DNA from: Zygnema cylindricum
Lineage: Eukaryota > Streptophyta > Zygnematophyceae > Zygnematales > Zygnemataceae
Assembly (NCBI GenBank): GCA_037447655.1
Contig: JBBHKE010003210.1
Coordinates: 157,546 to 187,468, forward strand
DNA length: 29,923 nt
Direction of reading: 5' to 3'
Part shown: piece after piece, positions 23,901 through 29,923 of the stretch
Numbering within the stretch: the stretch's first letter is position 1
Layout: the number at the start of each line of letters is the position of its first letter
Made by a program: the position numbers and the translations under genes
Notes under the pieces: generated by a model
What the model was told of the DNA's origin: nothing
The model's database searches: none
What the model saw: the letters and a program-made list of their open reading frames with translations, nothing else

Positions 23901-26900
23901 TTTCTATGTTTCTTTGCATCACTCGAAAATATAAAACCAATGCTCCAATCTGTGGGTTTGTCTTTTCCTTTACCCTGTTTTCCTCGTCTTTCACCCTTTT
24001 CTTTCCGTTTTTTTTTCCTTTTCCCTCTCCCTCTCCCTCTCCCCCTGCCTCTCCCCTCTCCCACTCCTTCTCCCCTTTTCTGTTTCTGCCGGTTTCAGGC
24101 CCAGGTGGTAAACTTCGTTCAATACAAATCCCTCCTAGAAAGCTGGAACTCCGGAATGTGGAATCAGTACTCTGGAGTTTTAATTTGGAAAACACAAAAT
24201 CCGTGGCCGGGCCTACGCGGACAGCTGTACGACTGCCAGCTGGACATTGGGGGGGGGCTGATGGGAGTGAGGGGGGCAGCGGAGAGGAGACATGTACAGA
24301 TGAATCTAGAGACCAGGTTTGTGGAGGTAAGGGTCAAAGACGTCTTAAAGTTATGCTCCCTCAAGGTTTCATTTTAATTGCACAGTGTGCATCTCTTAAA
24401 CTAACTCAGAAAATGTACAAGCTTGATAATTTCCATGAGATCTACTGTCTCATGTTCACTACCTGTTTGACTTCACCTAGTCAGTCTTTCCATAAGCTAT
24501 TTAACAGTATTTCTTAAGGACTGCACTTTCAATGAAAGAGGGACCTTTCATGTCGGTTCATACCAGTCGTTTTTGGATCCTGGTTTTTTATTAGATGCTT
24601 GTTTGTACTTTTGTTTCCCTAAAGAAATCTTTCTTTTCCACAATGTTAGTGGATAGTAGTTAAGCCCCAAATTTCCATTATTTCTCTAAGATTTGGTGGT
24701 CTTCGTCTATATCGGTTAACATGTAAAGCTTATGAAAGCTTTCATTAAAATTCTTGTAATATAGTTCTCTCTAGAAACTACCCAATGGCTTTTCCCCGAA
24801 TTTTCTCCCTACATTGAATGTAGTCTAAGTACTAAACTAGGTTCTAAAGTGCGCTAAGATTCTAGAGGCCCTTCGTTTCTACAAAAACTTAGCCTCCTTC
24901 GAATCTACTAAGCACTATCTAGAAAGCTACATATCTTACACTATGCTTTTAGAAAGTTCCCAAGACATTTGGCGCCATCGAGGTTCTCGTCGCCCCCCGG
25001 CGCCCCACTGGCACCCGACTCTGTTACACTCCCCTCCCGCTAGATTTGTTGTCGTCCCGACAGCTCTCGCCTCAATGCGACGATGGTCGCTTCGTGATTA
25101 TTCACCCTATGTTGGAGTTGTGTCACGAATTGGTGAAGTTCGGCAACTTCCCGCCGTATCTCCTCAATCCCTGGTGGTGGAGGGTCGACGAACGGGTGCG
25201 GTGCGGTCCTCGGCCGTGGAACCCTAACTATCTCCCCAAGGCGATGGAGCAACACCTCTGTCATACGTCAAAATCAGTGTAATACCTTTTTCCTAACCTT
25301 TTGGAGGCGGATGACCTTCATCGTGGTCTTACAATATCGGAGGATGGTGTACAGCCGAGGGTCTTAAATGTAAAACTGGCAGAGCAACTGGGACTCAACC
25401 ACCTCGTAGCCATCTTCTTGGTGCGTAATCCATGTGAAGCGGGGGTCGTGGAACTTGAATTGTACGAAGGCGGAAAAAGTTGTTCCATTGTCCTCCGATG
25501 ATATCAATATCCACGTTGGATGAGTTGGCACATCGGGTGGTATATTCAGGGGGTCCTGACTTGTGTCATCAATGTTAGGGGTTTTAGACTTGTGTTATCA
25601 GCGGTTTTGTCCAATGCGGATTTTTGTCAGCTAGTGCGACGACCAATCCTGAGTGTGGATAAAACGGGCGCGCATAGGATAAAAGTCGTCCATGGCCATC
25701 TCTTGCGCCATGGGTGCGGAGAAAAACCAATCTGGGTAAAGAAGGTGGCGATTGACCTTCTGGTTCTCCTCGAAACAAAGCCATTGAGAGTTCGGGTGGC
25801 AGTTCGAAAAGTGTGGCAGCCATAATCCCATACTCGCTATTGTAATCCTCCTCCTTTTGTCTCTCCAAACTCTTTGAAGACTTGTCATTCTCGATTGTCG
25901 TTTCTCCCTCGAAATTTGTCACCCGAATGTCTGTAGGGTCCGTATGTTTTGTTGAGACGTACGCCTCTGGTGGTTCTTCTCCGTAGGAGATACTATTATC
26001 TGTAGGGTTCGAAGAGGGGACTTACTTTTTGTTGCCGTACTCCTCTTGCGGCCCTTCTTTATTTTAGAACCGTAGCAAAAACCTTTTCCCTCACAAAGTG
26101 AATGTCCCATGTGCTTGCTCTTGAAGTGATGACTTAGATTGGTAGCGACCGATGTAGCTGCTTCATTGTCGCACCAAACGATTTGTGTTCCTTGTTGCAT
26201 GAACCTCAGGTCTTGCAAAAATGTCTTGACCCATGGGAGTTCTTTCATAGCTGAATTGGTTGCCATGTACTCCGCCTCCATTTTTGACTGAGCACTCACT
26301 TTCTGTACACCGCTGATCATTATTAAAGTTAAAGTTTTTTCGCCACTTATAACATCTTTTGTCCTTGCAAACTTGTCGGATTGTCAATCGGAGACCGCCA
26401 ATAGGAATGTGAGAATCTTGCCTTCCAATGGCAACCATTGAATTGACAATCTGACAAGTGTGCACGAAGAAAAGATGTTTTAATTGGCCAAAAAAAAATT
26501 AACACTAATAACGATGAGCGGTCTAGCTTGTTGCTCCAACAACAGGTTCCTTGTCCAACCTGCAATATATATCCTGTTGTTGACTTTATGTTAGGTATAT
26601 CACCAGAAATATCATCACTCCATGTCTTTATATTTACTTCATCACTCTCGAGGTTTAGCGATAAATTTTTGGTTCCAACTAAGTTTCAAAGAACCCTTTT
26701 AGCTGCTTCCTCATCTCCTCCTCCCTCTCCCCCCTCCTTCCTCCCTCTCTCCCTCTCTTCCCTCCTTTCTCTGTGTGTGTCTCTTCCAAACCTTCCCCCC
26801 GTCCCTTTTGTTCTCTTCTCCCTTTTTCCTTCCACTTTTTTTCTTTTTTTTTGTAAACTTGACGGCGGAAAAAATGGGATCAAATTTTATCCTTTCAGAA

Positions 26901-28103
26901 AAATATAATGTTCCCTTCTTCCTTATTTTTTTATGTTTTTTCTTTGTTTCTTTCCCTTTTTTTTTGGGCAGATCGTGAACTCGACGGTGGAAAAAATGGA
27001 AAACTTTTTCGTCCGGGCAGCGATTTATAATTTGGACGGAAGCTGCCCCGATCATTCCACTTTTGCGGAAATTTTTGTCGATCCTTTCACAACTGCCCGA
27101 GTTTTTCAGGTCGGGGAAAAGAAAATGGGGAGACGGGTTTGTTTACCATAATCGATGAGGGAGGGAGAGTGAGCAGGGAGGGGGGACAGGAGGGGAGGAG
27201 AAGGGACTGGAGGGACAGATGGAGAGAGAGGGTGAAAGGGAAGCGCTTTTATGTTTTTTGTGTTTTTGTGTTTCTTAAGTTTTTGATTTTTTTATTTTTT
27301 GTTTTTCTCTTAAATCACTTGTTGTGTTTATTTTATAGGTACCGGATTGTACTTGTATGGGCGCGAGTGATGTGTATTTTCTTCTCCTTTCTCTCCACAC
27401 TAAATCTGGTGTTCAAATTTCTAGAAATTTCTATTGGTTGTACGCGGAAAATGGCGATTATACCCCATTAGCTGGAGAGTTTCGAGAAAAAAAAGTGAAA
27501 TTAGGAGTGGAACTTTCAGGGAAACGGGATTCGAAAAATGATTTTATTGTTCTCAATGTAAAACTGAAAAATGGGAGTTCAAATCTTTTAATAAATCAAG
27601 AAAGTGAGGTTTGTACGAAAGAATTCAAATGGTCGAGAGTGGAGAAATTAAGGGAAGAGAATTTAAGAGAAGAAGGGGAATCGCAAAAAGAAGAAGGGAG
27701 AGAAGGGAGACAATTTGACAACAAAATGGACAAAGAAGTTGGCGAAATGGCAAAAGAAATCAAAAAAAGACCACAAAGTGTTGGAGAAAACGAAGCCGAG
27801 GCGGAGACGAACCGGGCAGAATTTGTCCTGAGGGAAGAAGACGAAAAGAGTGTGGCGTTTTTTGTCCGTTTGAGTGTACTTTCGAGGGATCCCTTTGGGG
27901 GAACTATGGGGGATGGGAGGATTTTGGGAACTCGATATTCAGACAATTATGTTTCTCTTGTACCGGGAGAGTCGATGGAATTGGAAATTAAATTTAGAGA
28001 AAAAGAAAAATTGGAAAACGAAAAGAAGGAAACATTTAAGTTGTCGATAAGAGGATGGAATGTCGAAACATTTGAGATTCCGATCGATATCGATTCTATA
28101 TAA
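12203..28103 (+). CDS. EBM: Mannosylglycoprotein endo-beta-mannosidase (GH2)
   Basis: Twelve exons: 12203-12459, 13200-13284, 13661-13891, 14519-14577, 15069-15117, 15813-16046, 21122-21291, 21944-22148, 22962-23825, 24099-24326, 26972-27109, 27339-28103; about 1094 residues. The order matches plant endo-beta-mannosidase (about 940 residues), which cleaves the Man-beta-1,4-GlcNAc bond of N-glycan cores. Landmarks: PDPFYGL (exon 2), PPDH and GGQGGDH (exon 3), QYVEGWDW and RNTGIWDE (exons 4-5), LWWPNG (exon 7), FIRGGNW (exon 8), [10 protein letters not shown] and WVGGNE (exon 9; E485 is the expected acid/base), NPEIGN (E643, likely nucleophile), [11 protein letters not shown] (exon 10), RNFYWL (exon 12). 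Oddities: low-complexity insertions in exon 1 (residues 40-72), exon 9 (about 502-588) and exon 12 (about 920-980); a missing segment after exon 2; weak donors after exons 2, 7 and 11 (GTAGAG, GTAGTG, GTCGGG). No signal peptide is obvious. The start is the first ATG; the TTG nine bases earlier is ignored. Confidence 0.9.
12344..12425 (+). repeat. In-frame repeat in mannosidase exon 1
   Basis: Imperfect 24-bp units of TCGGGTGAAAATAGT type encode repeated Lys-Ser-Gly-Glu-Asn-Ser. The stretch falls in a part of the protein that is short in other plants as I remember them, so it looks like a coding repeat expansion in a surface loop. Confidence 0.65.
12498..12600 (+). repeat. CT-rich microsatellite, mannosidase intron 1
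   Basis: TTTCTCTC and CTCTCTC tract soon after the exon 1 donor. Noncoding. Confidence 0.8.
12930..13185 (+). repeat. ATATCAAAA tandem repeat, mannosidase intron 1
   Basis: Degenerate units of AATATCAAAATCAAAAA fill the last 250 bp of intron 1 up to the exon 2 acceptor. Regularity increases towards the exon. Confidence 0.8.
13318..13656 (+). repeat. (CTCTCC)n array in mannosidase intron 2
   Basis: About 340 bp of almost pure pyrimidine built from CTCTCC, TCCCTC and CTCCT units, running directly into the exon 3 acceptor (CCCACAG). It occupies the place where a conserved coding segment is expected. Long open frames here on both strands come only from low complexity. Confidence 0.9.
13892..14310 (+). 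repeat. GA-rich array in mannosidase intron 3
   Basis: GAGAGGGA, GGGAGAG and GAGGAG units begin immediately at the exon 3 donor and continue for about 400 bp. The array is complementary in composition and motif to the CT array on the other side of exon 3. Confidence 0.88.
14340..14495 (+). repeat. TTTATTTACTTAATTG tandem repeat
   Basis: Six or more degenerate 16-20-bp units at the end of intron 3, followed by a T-run and the exon 4 acceptor. Confidence 0.75.
14869..14902 (+). repeat. Poly(T) run
   Basis: An uninterrupted run of about 34 T in mannosidase intron 4. It could be the poly(A) tail of a minus-strand retroposed copy; the sequence before it is AT-rich and not recognised as a SINE. 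Length in the assembly may be unreliable. Confidence 0.7.
15121..15285 (+). repeat. AAAGTC hexamer array after mannosidase exon 5
   Basis: About 160 bp of AAAGTC/GTCAAA units with interspersed variants (AACGTC, TATCGTTA) starts within 5 bp of the exon 5 donor. Exon 5 itself ends with GTCGCAGTCAAAGTCACC, so the array looks grown from the exon end. The open frame on the minus strand (Thr-Leu repeats) is a by-product. Confidence 0.75.
15517..15780 (+). repeat. Two partial copies of the start of mannosidase exon 6
   Basis: Copy 1 (15517-15575) repeats AGCCAGTTGTGGTTCGAGA and a variant of the following 30 bases; it has no pyrimidine tract. Copy 2 (15731-15775) repeats ACAGCCAGTTGTG after a T-rich tract, so it holds a usable acceptor, but lacks nine bases of the exon start. 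The true exon begins at 15813. Using the copy 2 acceptor would shift the frame (80 bp). Confidence 0.75.
16135..16207 (+). mobile_element. MITE, TACACCG family (copy 3), left half
   Basis: Begins TACAGTGCCTATCGCTGTTA and continues with a segment like the left part of copy 1 (TTAATAA, TTTCGTTGCGACTTTTT against TTTGGTCGCGGCTTTTT). The right half lies about 4.8 kb away at 20990-21082, so copia DNA has split the element. Confidence 0.6.
16208..16350 (+). mobile_element. Copia LTR, truncated 5' copy
   Basis: Starts TGTTAGGAATTAG and matches, in the same orientation, the LTR that begins at 20307 (shared GGTCGCACGCTGCATTGC and CGGTTGTACG blocks). It stops after about 143 bp, where sequence switches to an inverted RNase H coding region at a GATTTTT junction. 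No primer binding site follows. Confidence 0.7.
16345..18610 (-). pseudogene. Ty1/copia pol pseudogene, inverted
   Basis: Read on the minus strand the order is integrase, reverse transcriptase, RNase H. Integrase remains lie around 18598-18400 ([18 protein letters not shown]). The RT start has KTYAPVV near 17400, then EEVYMKV and LKKSLYGLK near 17180-17280. RNase H has [13 protein letters not shown] and IYTDSM, ending abruptly at about 16350. Many stops and frameshifts show it is dead. A short AAGTCGCC duplication sits in the RT (17281-17325). The 3' end of pol, the polypurine tract and the LTR are missing, replaced by the plus-oriented LTR fragment. Confidence 0.8.
18611..19639. other. Unassigned interior of the copia cluster
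   Basis: Sequence between the inverted pol remnant and the plus-strand pol fragment. It may include gag or LTR debris: 19330-19500 has TATAAAG and a pyrimidine-rich tract like an LTR promoter. No domain is recognised in the open frames at 18730-19014 or 18769-18951. Confidence 0.35.
19640..20245 (+). pseudogene. Ty1/copia pol fragment (RT start fused to RNase H)
   Basis: Begins in the reverse transcriptase at [19 protein letters not shown] and [11 protein letters not shown]. After about 60 codons it jumps to RNase H ([20 protein letters not shown]), so most of RT is deleted. Then follow a stop and a frameshift, and the end of RNase H ([30 protein letters not shown], stop at 20245). It is a close relative of the inverted copy at 16345-18610. 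Confidence 0.8.
20291..20306 (+). other. Polypurine tract of the copia element
   Basis: CATTGAGAGGGGGAA immediately precedes the LTR start TGAGGAAT. This is the standard plus-strand primer position of copia elements and fixes the LTR boundary at 20307. Confidence 0.75.
20307..20985 (+). mobile_element. Copia 3' LTR
   Basis: Starts TGAGGAATAAG right after the polypurine tract and shares its first 140 bp with the truncated LTR at 16208. A possible TATA box (TTTATAATC) lies near 20679. A CT-rich tract (20815-20970) fills its end. The right border is estimated from where MITE-like sequence resumes; no CA terminus or target duplication was confirmed. Confidence 0.65.
20815..20970 (+). repeat. CT-rich tract upstream of mannosidase exon 7
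   Basis: CTCCCTCTCC and CCCTCTCC units interrupted by unique sequence. It is the pyrimidine partner of the GA array downstream of exon 7. Confidence 0.75.
20990..21082 (+). mobile_element. MITE, TACACCG family (copy 3), right half
   Basis: Resembles the right half of copy 1: TCAATCTGCCATGTCACC against TCAATTTGCCACATCTCC, then an AT-rich part and an end GCTAATAGTGATGGACAGTG against the family end. The outer end is degenerate (GTT in place of GTA). Confidence 0.55.
21296..21470 (+). repeat. GA-rich tracts after mannosidase exon 7
   Basis: GAGAGGGAGAAGGAGAGG begins 5 bp into intron 7, and a second block lies at 21408-21470. A CT-rich tract further along the same intron (21655-21875) is complementary, so the intron could fold on itself. 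Confidence 0.8.
21655..21875 (+). repeat. CT-rich tract in mannosidase intron 7
   Basis: Pyrimidine-rich low complexity (CTCTCTCCC, CCTCCTTCC) before the exon 8 acceptor. The overlapping open frames are artefacts. Confidence 0.75.
22509..22660 (+). repeat. Acceptor-like repeat TTTCTGCAATTGTCAC
   Basis: Five or six units of about 20 bp built on TTTCTGCAATTGTCAC in mannosidase intron 8, each resembling a polypyrimidine tract plus TGCAA or TGCAG. The same unit recurs in the larger duplication that follows (22709-22975). Confidence 0.7.
22709..22961 (+). repeat. 172-bp tandem duplication reaching into mannosidase exon 9
   Basis: Unit 1 (about 22690-22825) carries AACAGCATATGCGTTA, a TGTCAC/TCTGCAA block, and a copy of the exon 9 start (GTGTGGCAAGAATTTT then ATAACGGGGGAC). 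Unit 2 repeats these at an offset of 171-172 bp and includes the real acceptor and exon (22962 on). The copy has GCGGG in place of the acceptor GCAGG, so it lacks the AG and is probably silent. Confidence 0.85.
24327..24971. other. Mannosidase intron 10, first part
   Basis: No gene is seen. The stretch may be an LTR: near 24970 it ends in GACA followed by TTTGGCGCC, which is how several plant Ty3/gypsy LTRs meet their primer binding site. No partner LTR was found. Confidence 0.3.
25040..25264 (-). CDS. Unrecognised coiled-coil open frame
   Basis: 74 codons starting [16 protein letters not shown], then a Pro-rich hinge and a heptad-like helix ([18 protein letters not shown], continuing with [14 protein letters not shown]). 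GC content is higher than in the surrounding intron. The coiled coil suggests the start of a retroelement gag, but there is no known motif. It lies antisense inside intron 10 of the mannosidase. It could also be a fragment of a host gene carried by a transposon. Confidence 0.3.
   Translation of the reverse strand: MTEVLLHRLGEIVRVPRPRTAPHPFVDPPPPGIEEIRREVAELHQFVTQLQHRVNNHEATIVALRRELSGRQQI
25584..26010 (-). CDS. Unrecognised open frame, possibly retroelement-derived
   Basis: About 140 uninterrupted codons on the minus strand (the first ATG gives 112, from 25922). It is acidic at the start ([17 protein letters not shown]), then has an [17 protein letters not shown] segment and a basic, His-rich end. 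It adjoins the end of a copia RNase H fragment but in another frame. No domain is recognised. Confidence 0.3.
25919..26715 (-). pseudogene. Ty1/copia RNase H fragment, split by a MITE
   Basis: On the minus strand it starts near 26715 with an AAKRVL-type motif right beside a CT array. It runs through [18 protein letters not shown] and CCWSNK to 26526, is interrupted by the MITE at 26306-26525, and resumes with [18 protein letters not shown] and VWCDNEAA. These are the standard landmarks of copia RNase H, of a lineage different from the intron 6 copies. One in-frame stop in the first part and loss of the rest of pol show it is dead. Confidence 0.82.
26306..26525. mobile_element. MITE, TACACCG family (copy 4), inserted in copia RNase H
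   Basis: Left end TACACCGCTGATCATTATTA; right end AACGATGAGCGGTCTA. Much of the element is one inverted repeat: AACATCTTTTGTC, ACTTGTCGGATTGTCAA and AGAATCTTGCC on the left are matched on the opposite strand at the right. It is therefore a foldback of about 220 bp. Taking out the element with one TA makes the two halves of the copia frame contiguous at a conserved motif, which supports a TA target duplication. Confidence 0.85.
26709..26830 (+). repeat. CT-rich tract upstream of mannosidase exon 11
   Basis: CTCCTCCCTCTCCCC, TCCCTCTCTCC and related units in the end of intron 10; pyrimidine partner of the GA tract downstream of exon 11. Confidence 0.8.
26853..26912 (+). repeat. Partial copy of the start of mannosidase exon 11
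   Basis: GTAAACTTGACGGCGGAAAA continues as AAATGGGATCAAATTTT and matches exon 11 from 26975 (GTGAACTCGACGGTGGAAAA) at an offset of 122 bp. Its reading, [12 protein letters not shown], parallels [12 protein letters not shown]. Similarity continues more weakly for another 20-25 bp. The copy has no AG acceptor in front. Confidence 0.8.
27153..27240 (+). repeat. GA-rich tract after mannosidase exon 11
   Basis: GAGGGAGGGAGAGTG and AGGAGGGGAGGAGAAGG sequence in intron 11, about 45 bp past the donor. Confidence 0.8.
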
Positions 28104-29923
28104 GTGTATCGATTCTGTATTTTGTAGACTTTGTGGATATTTGTAAAATTTGTACCAGAAATAGAAAACCGGACAAAAAACAAACAATCTAAAGAATTGT
28201 GTTTTCGAAAGCAATTTTCTATGTCAATAGTAGTGTTCATAATGCTCCTTCTTAAATTGACATGATAGAAATTGGTTGAATCATAGCATCTCGAGTGCAT
28301 TTGCTTCAAAATTGCCAAAAATAATTACTGCGAATAGGATAGTTCTAGATTGACATTGGGAAGCTTTCATGGTCAATAATTGTCTAAAACCTTTTTTTTT
28401 TTTTTTACATGTCAATATTTTTCAATTTTGTGTTGTGTGTAACTTATTTATTGAGTTGTTGTCTACTCGTCGTTGAGTTATGTCTTTAAAAAACTTCTTA
28501 AGTTCTGAAAATGTCTTATTAATAACAGAAAATAATGTTTAACTTGGAAATAAATTTTACAATACAATTTTTTAATAGAAATATCAACGTCGAGGCACAC
28601 TAATTACGCAAGTCTCGTCGTTTTTTGAAATTCACAAGCTTTCTAGTTCATTTTAGTTTTTTTATTTTCGGAAAGTGATGTAGTTGATCTGGTTAGGTTA
28701 CTAGGGTTAAGTTATTATTATTATGAATTTTTTTAATATGTTTTTTTTTATTTTTTTCTCTTTCCAAAACATGTTATTTTTTAGCTTGAAATTATAACTA
28801 ATTGTGAAAGTCACAAAACTGTTAGAACCTGATTTTAAATCTCATGTTTTAAGTTTCTATATTTTTGGTTTTTACGTGTTTCTAAGATTTCTTGTATTTC
28901 TTTTGTTTTAGTTATTCCGTGTTTAGCCTACTTGTTTCATGCCTGCGTTTTTCCCTTTTTTTACGATTATGAGTTATTTTTTGGGGATTTTCAACTTTTC
29001 GTAAAAGCTGCATACTTTTTGTTGTACGGATTGAAAAAAGTGACATCATGTCACTTTTTCACGAGAAATTTTAATGAGTTCACGAAGGTCGCTCGTTTCA
29101 TCTAAGCTGCTATTGCAAGTGCCATTCAAGCCGTCATTGAAGCCTCTACGAAACTCGCAACATGCAAACATGTTTAATTTTGAGGACCAGAGTGGGAGCA
29201 TATTAAGCCTTCAAAGGGTAAGCTACTTGTGGACAACAAACTCTTCATTTGTGTTTATTGCAACTTTGAATACAACGCATAGGCCACCACGATTCTAAAC
29301 CACGCTTGCGGTTTAGGTCTAGAAGAGGTGAAGGTAAAGTTAAATGCCTCATGAATTGAGAAGGCCGCTCATGGCCCTTAGAAGCGTGCTATGACCGCTC
29401 TGGATGAACTCAACCGAAGTCTTGTTGGCAAAAGAAAGTAAGAGAAAAAGCCAATCAGAAGACTCGAATCTTGAAAAAAAATAGTTGCGAAAAAATCAAA
29501 TTTTTGAGCCCTACAAAGAGGTCATATTGCAGTATAAGACAAAATAGTGGTATTAAAAACGGTCCTATTGCAGTATAAGACAAAATAGTGGTATTAGTCT
29601 ATTATGATGGGAATAATTTACTAATAATCATTTAATTAATTTAATTTAATTTAATAATTTATTTTGATGGTAATAATTTAATTTAATTTAATGGAAATAA
29701 TTTAATGTAATCAGAATAGTAAGATTTGAGATGGTAAAATATTTATTTAAAAGAAAAAAAAAGAGGCAAAAACAATAACGGAAAAATTGAACGAGGGTTG
29801 AAGCAAACAAAGAGGGTAAACCGGTGGAAAGAATGAAAAGGAAGGAAGAAGACGGAGAGAGAGAGAGAGAGGGACAAAGAAAAGAGAACAGAAAGGAAAG
29901 GGAGAAGAGGGGAGAGAGAGGGG
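28104..29923. other. Downstream flank, no gene recognised
   Basis: AT-rich. The first 100-200 bp should hold the mannosidase 3' UTR. A 74-codon frame at 29074-29298, and the sequence after it to about 29460, are less AT-rich and may be decayed coding sequence, but I recognise nothing. A 41-bp tandem repeat, TTTAATTTAA-type repeats (29625-29715) and a GA-rich end (from about 29850) follow. Confidence 0.5.
29520..29601. repeat. 41-bp tandem duplication
   Basis: Two copies of a unit containing TATTGCAGTATAAGACAAAA, differing at only a few positions, one directly after the other. The high identity suggests a recent event. Confidence 0.85.

Noticed and set aside
24940-25010. Definite Ty3/gypsy LTR and primer binding site at TTTGGCGCC
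   Set aside because: No second LTR, no polypurine tract and no gag in the matching orientation; kept only as a possibility.
27110-27136. Alternative donor GTTTGT adding nine residues to mannosidase exon 11
   Set aside because: It also keeps the frame, but the shorter exon fits the spacing to the VYFLLL motif in remembered relatives better. The choice is not certain.

Overview
The window is nuclear DNA of a green plant in the broad sense (land plant or streptophyte alga). It holds an F-box gene of the plant At2g27310 type, a subfamily I PP2A catalytic subunit, and a plant-type endo-beta-mannosidase. It also has many GT-AG introns, Ty1/copia debris and abundant CT/GA microsatellites. I cannot name the genus; long repeat-filled introns in otherwise conserved genes would suit a bryophyte, fern, lycophyte or charophyte.

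Layout. 1-669: upstream region of the F-box gene, with a palindromic G-box. 670-1464: F-box gene (+). 1465-6116: no gene recognised; it holds a TA-flanked MITE (2466-2669), a 22-bp minisatellite (about 3268-3429) and a CCGATA-rich repeat (about 4497-4856). 6117-10168: PP2A catalytic subunit (-), reconstructed as six exons giving exactly 306 residues. 10169-12202: divergent intergenic region with bZIP and G-box motifs. 12203-28103: endo-beta-mannosidase of glycoside hydrolase family 2 (+), reconstructed as 12 exons and about 1094 residues. Its intron 6 (5.1 kb) carries a MITE split by rearranged copia DNA, and its intron 10 (2.6 kb) carries a copia fragment that is itself interrupted by a second MITE. 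28104-29923: AT-rich flank without a recognised gene.

The most interesting material is in the introns. (1) At least five exon boundaries have diverged partial copies, splice site plus adjacent codons, in the neighbouring intron; all lie on the lower-coordinate side whichever way the gene is transcribed. (2) Three mannosidase exons (3, 7, 11) sit between an upstream CT array and a downstream GA array, so the flanking RNA could pair around a single exon. (3) A conserved stretch of about 20 residues expected between mannosidase exons 2 and 3 is absent, and a pure CT array occupies that place. (4) A MITE family with TACACCG ends is present in four or more states, one of them an insertion whose TA target duplication can be read against a conserved copia frame.

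The three genes belong to unrelated pathways: protein turnover, signalling dephosphorylation and N-glycan breakdown. Nothing suggests joint function beyond the possible shared promoter of the divergent PP2A/mannosidase pair. All exon models come from reading splice signals and remembered family sequences; no search or alignment program was run.
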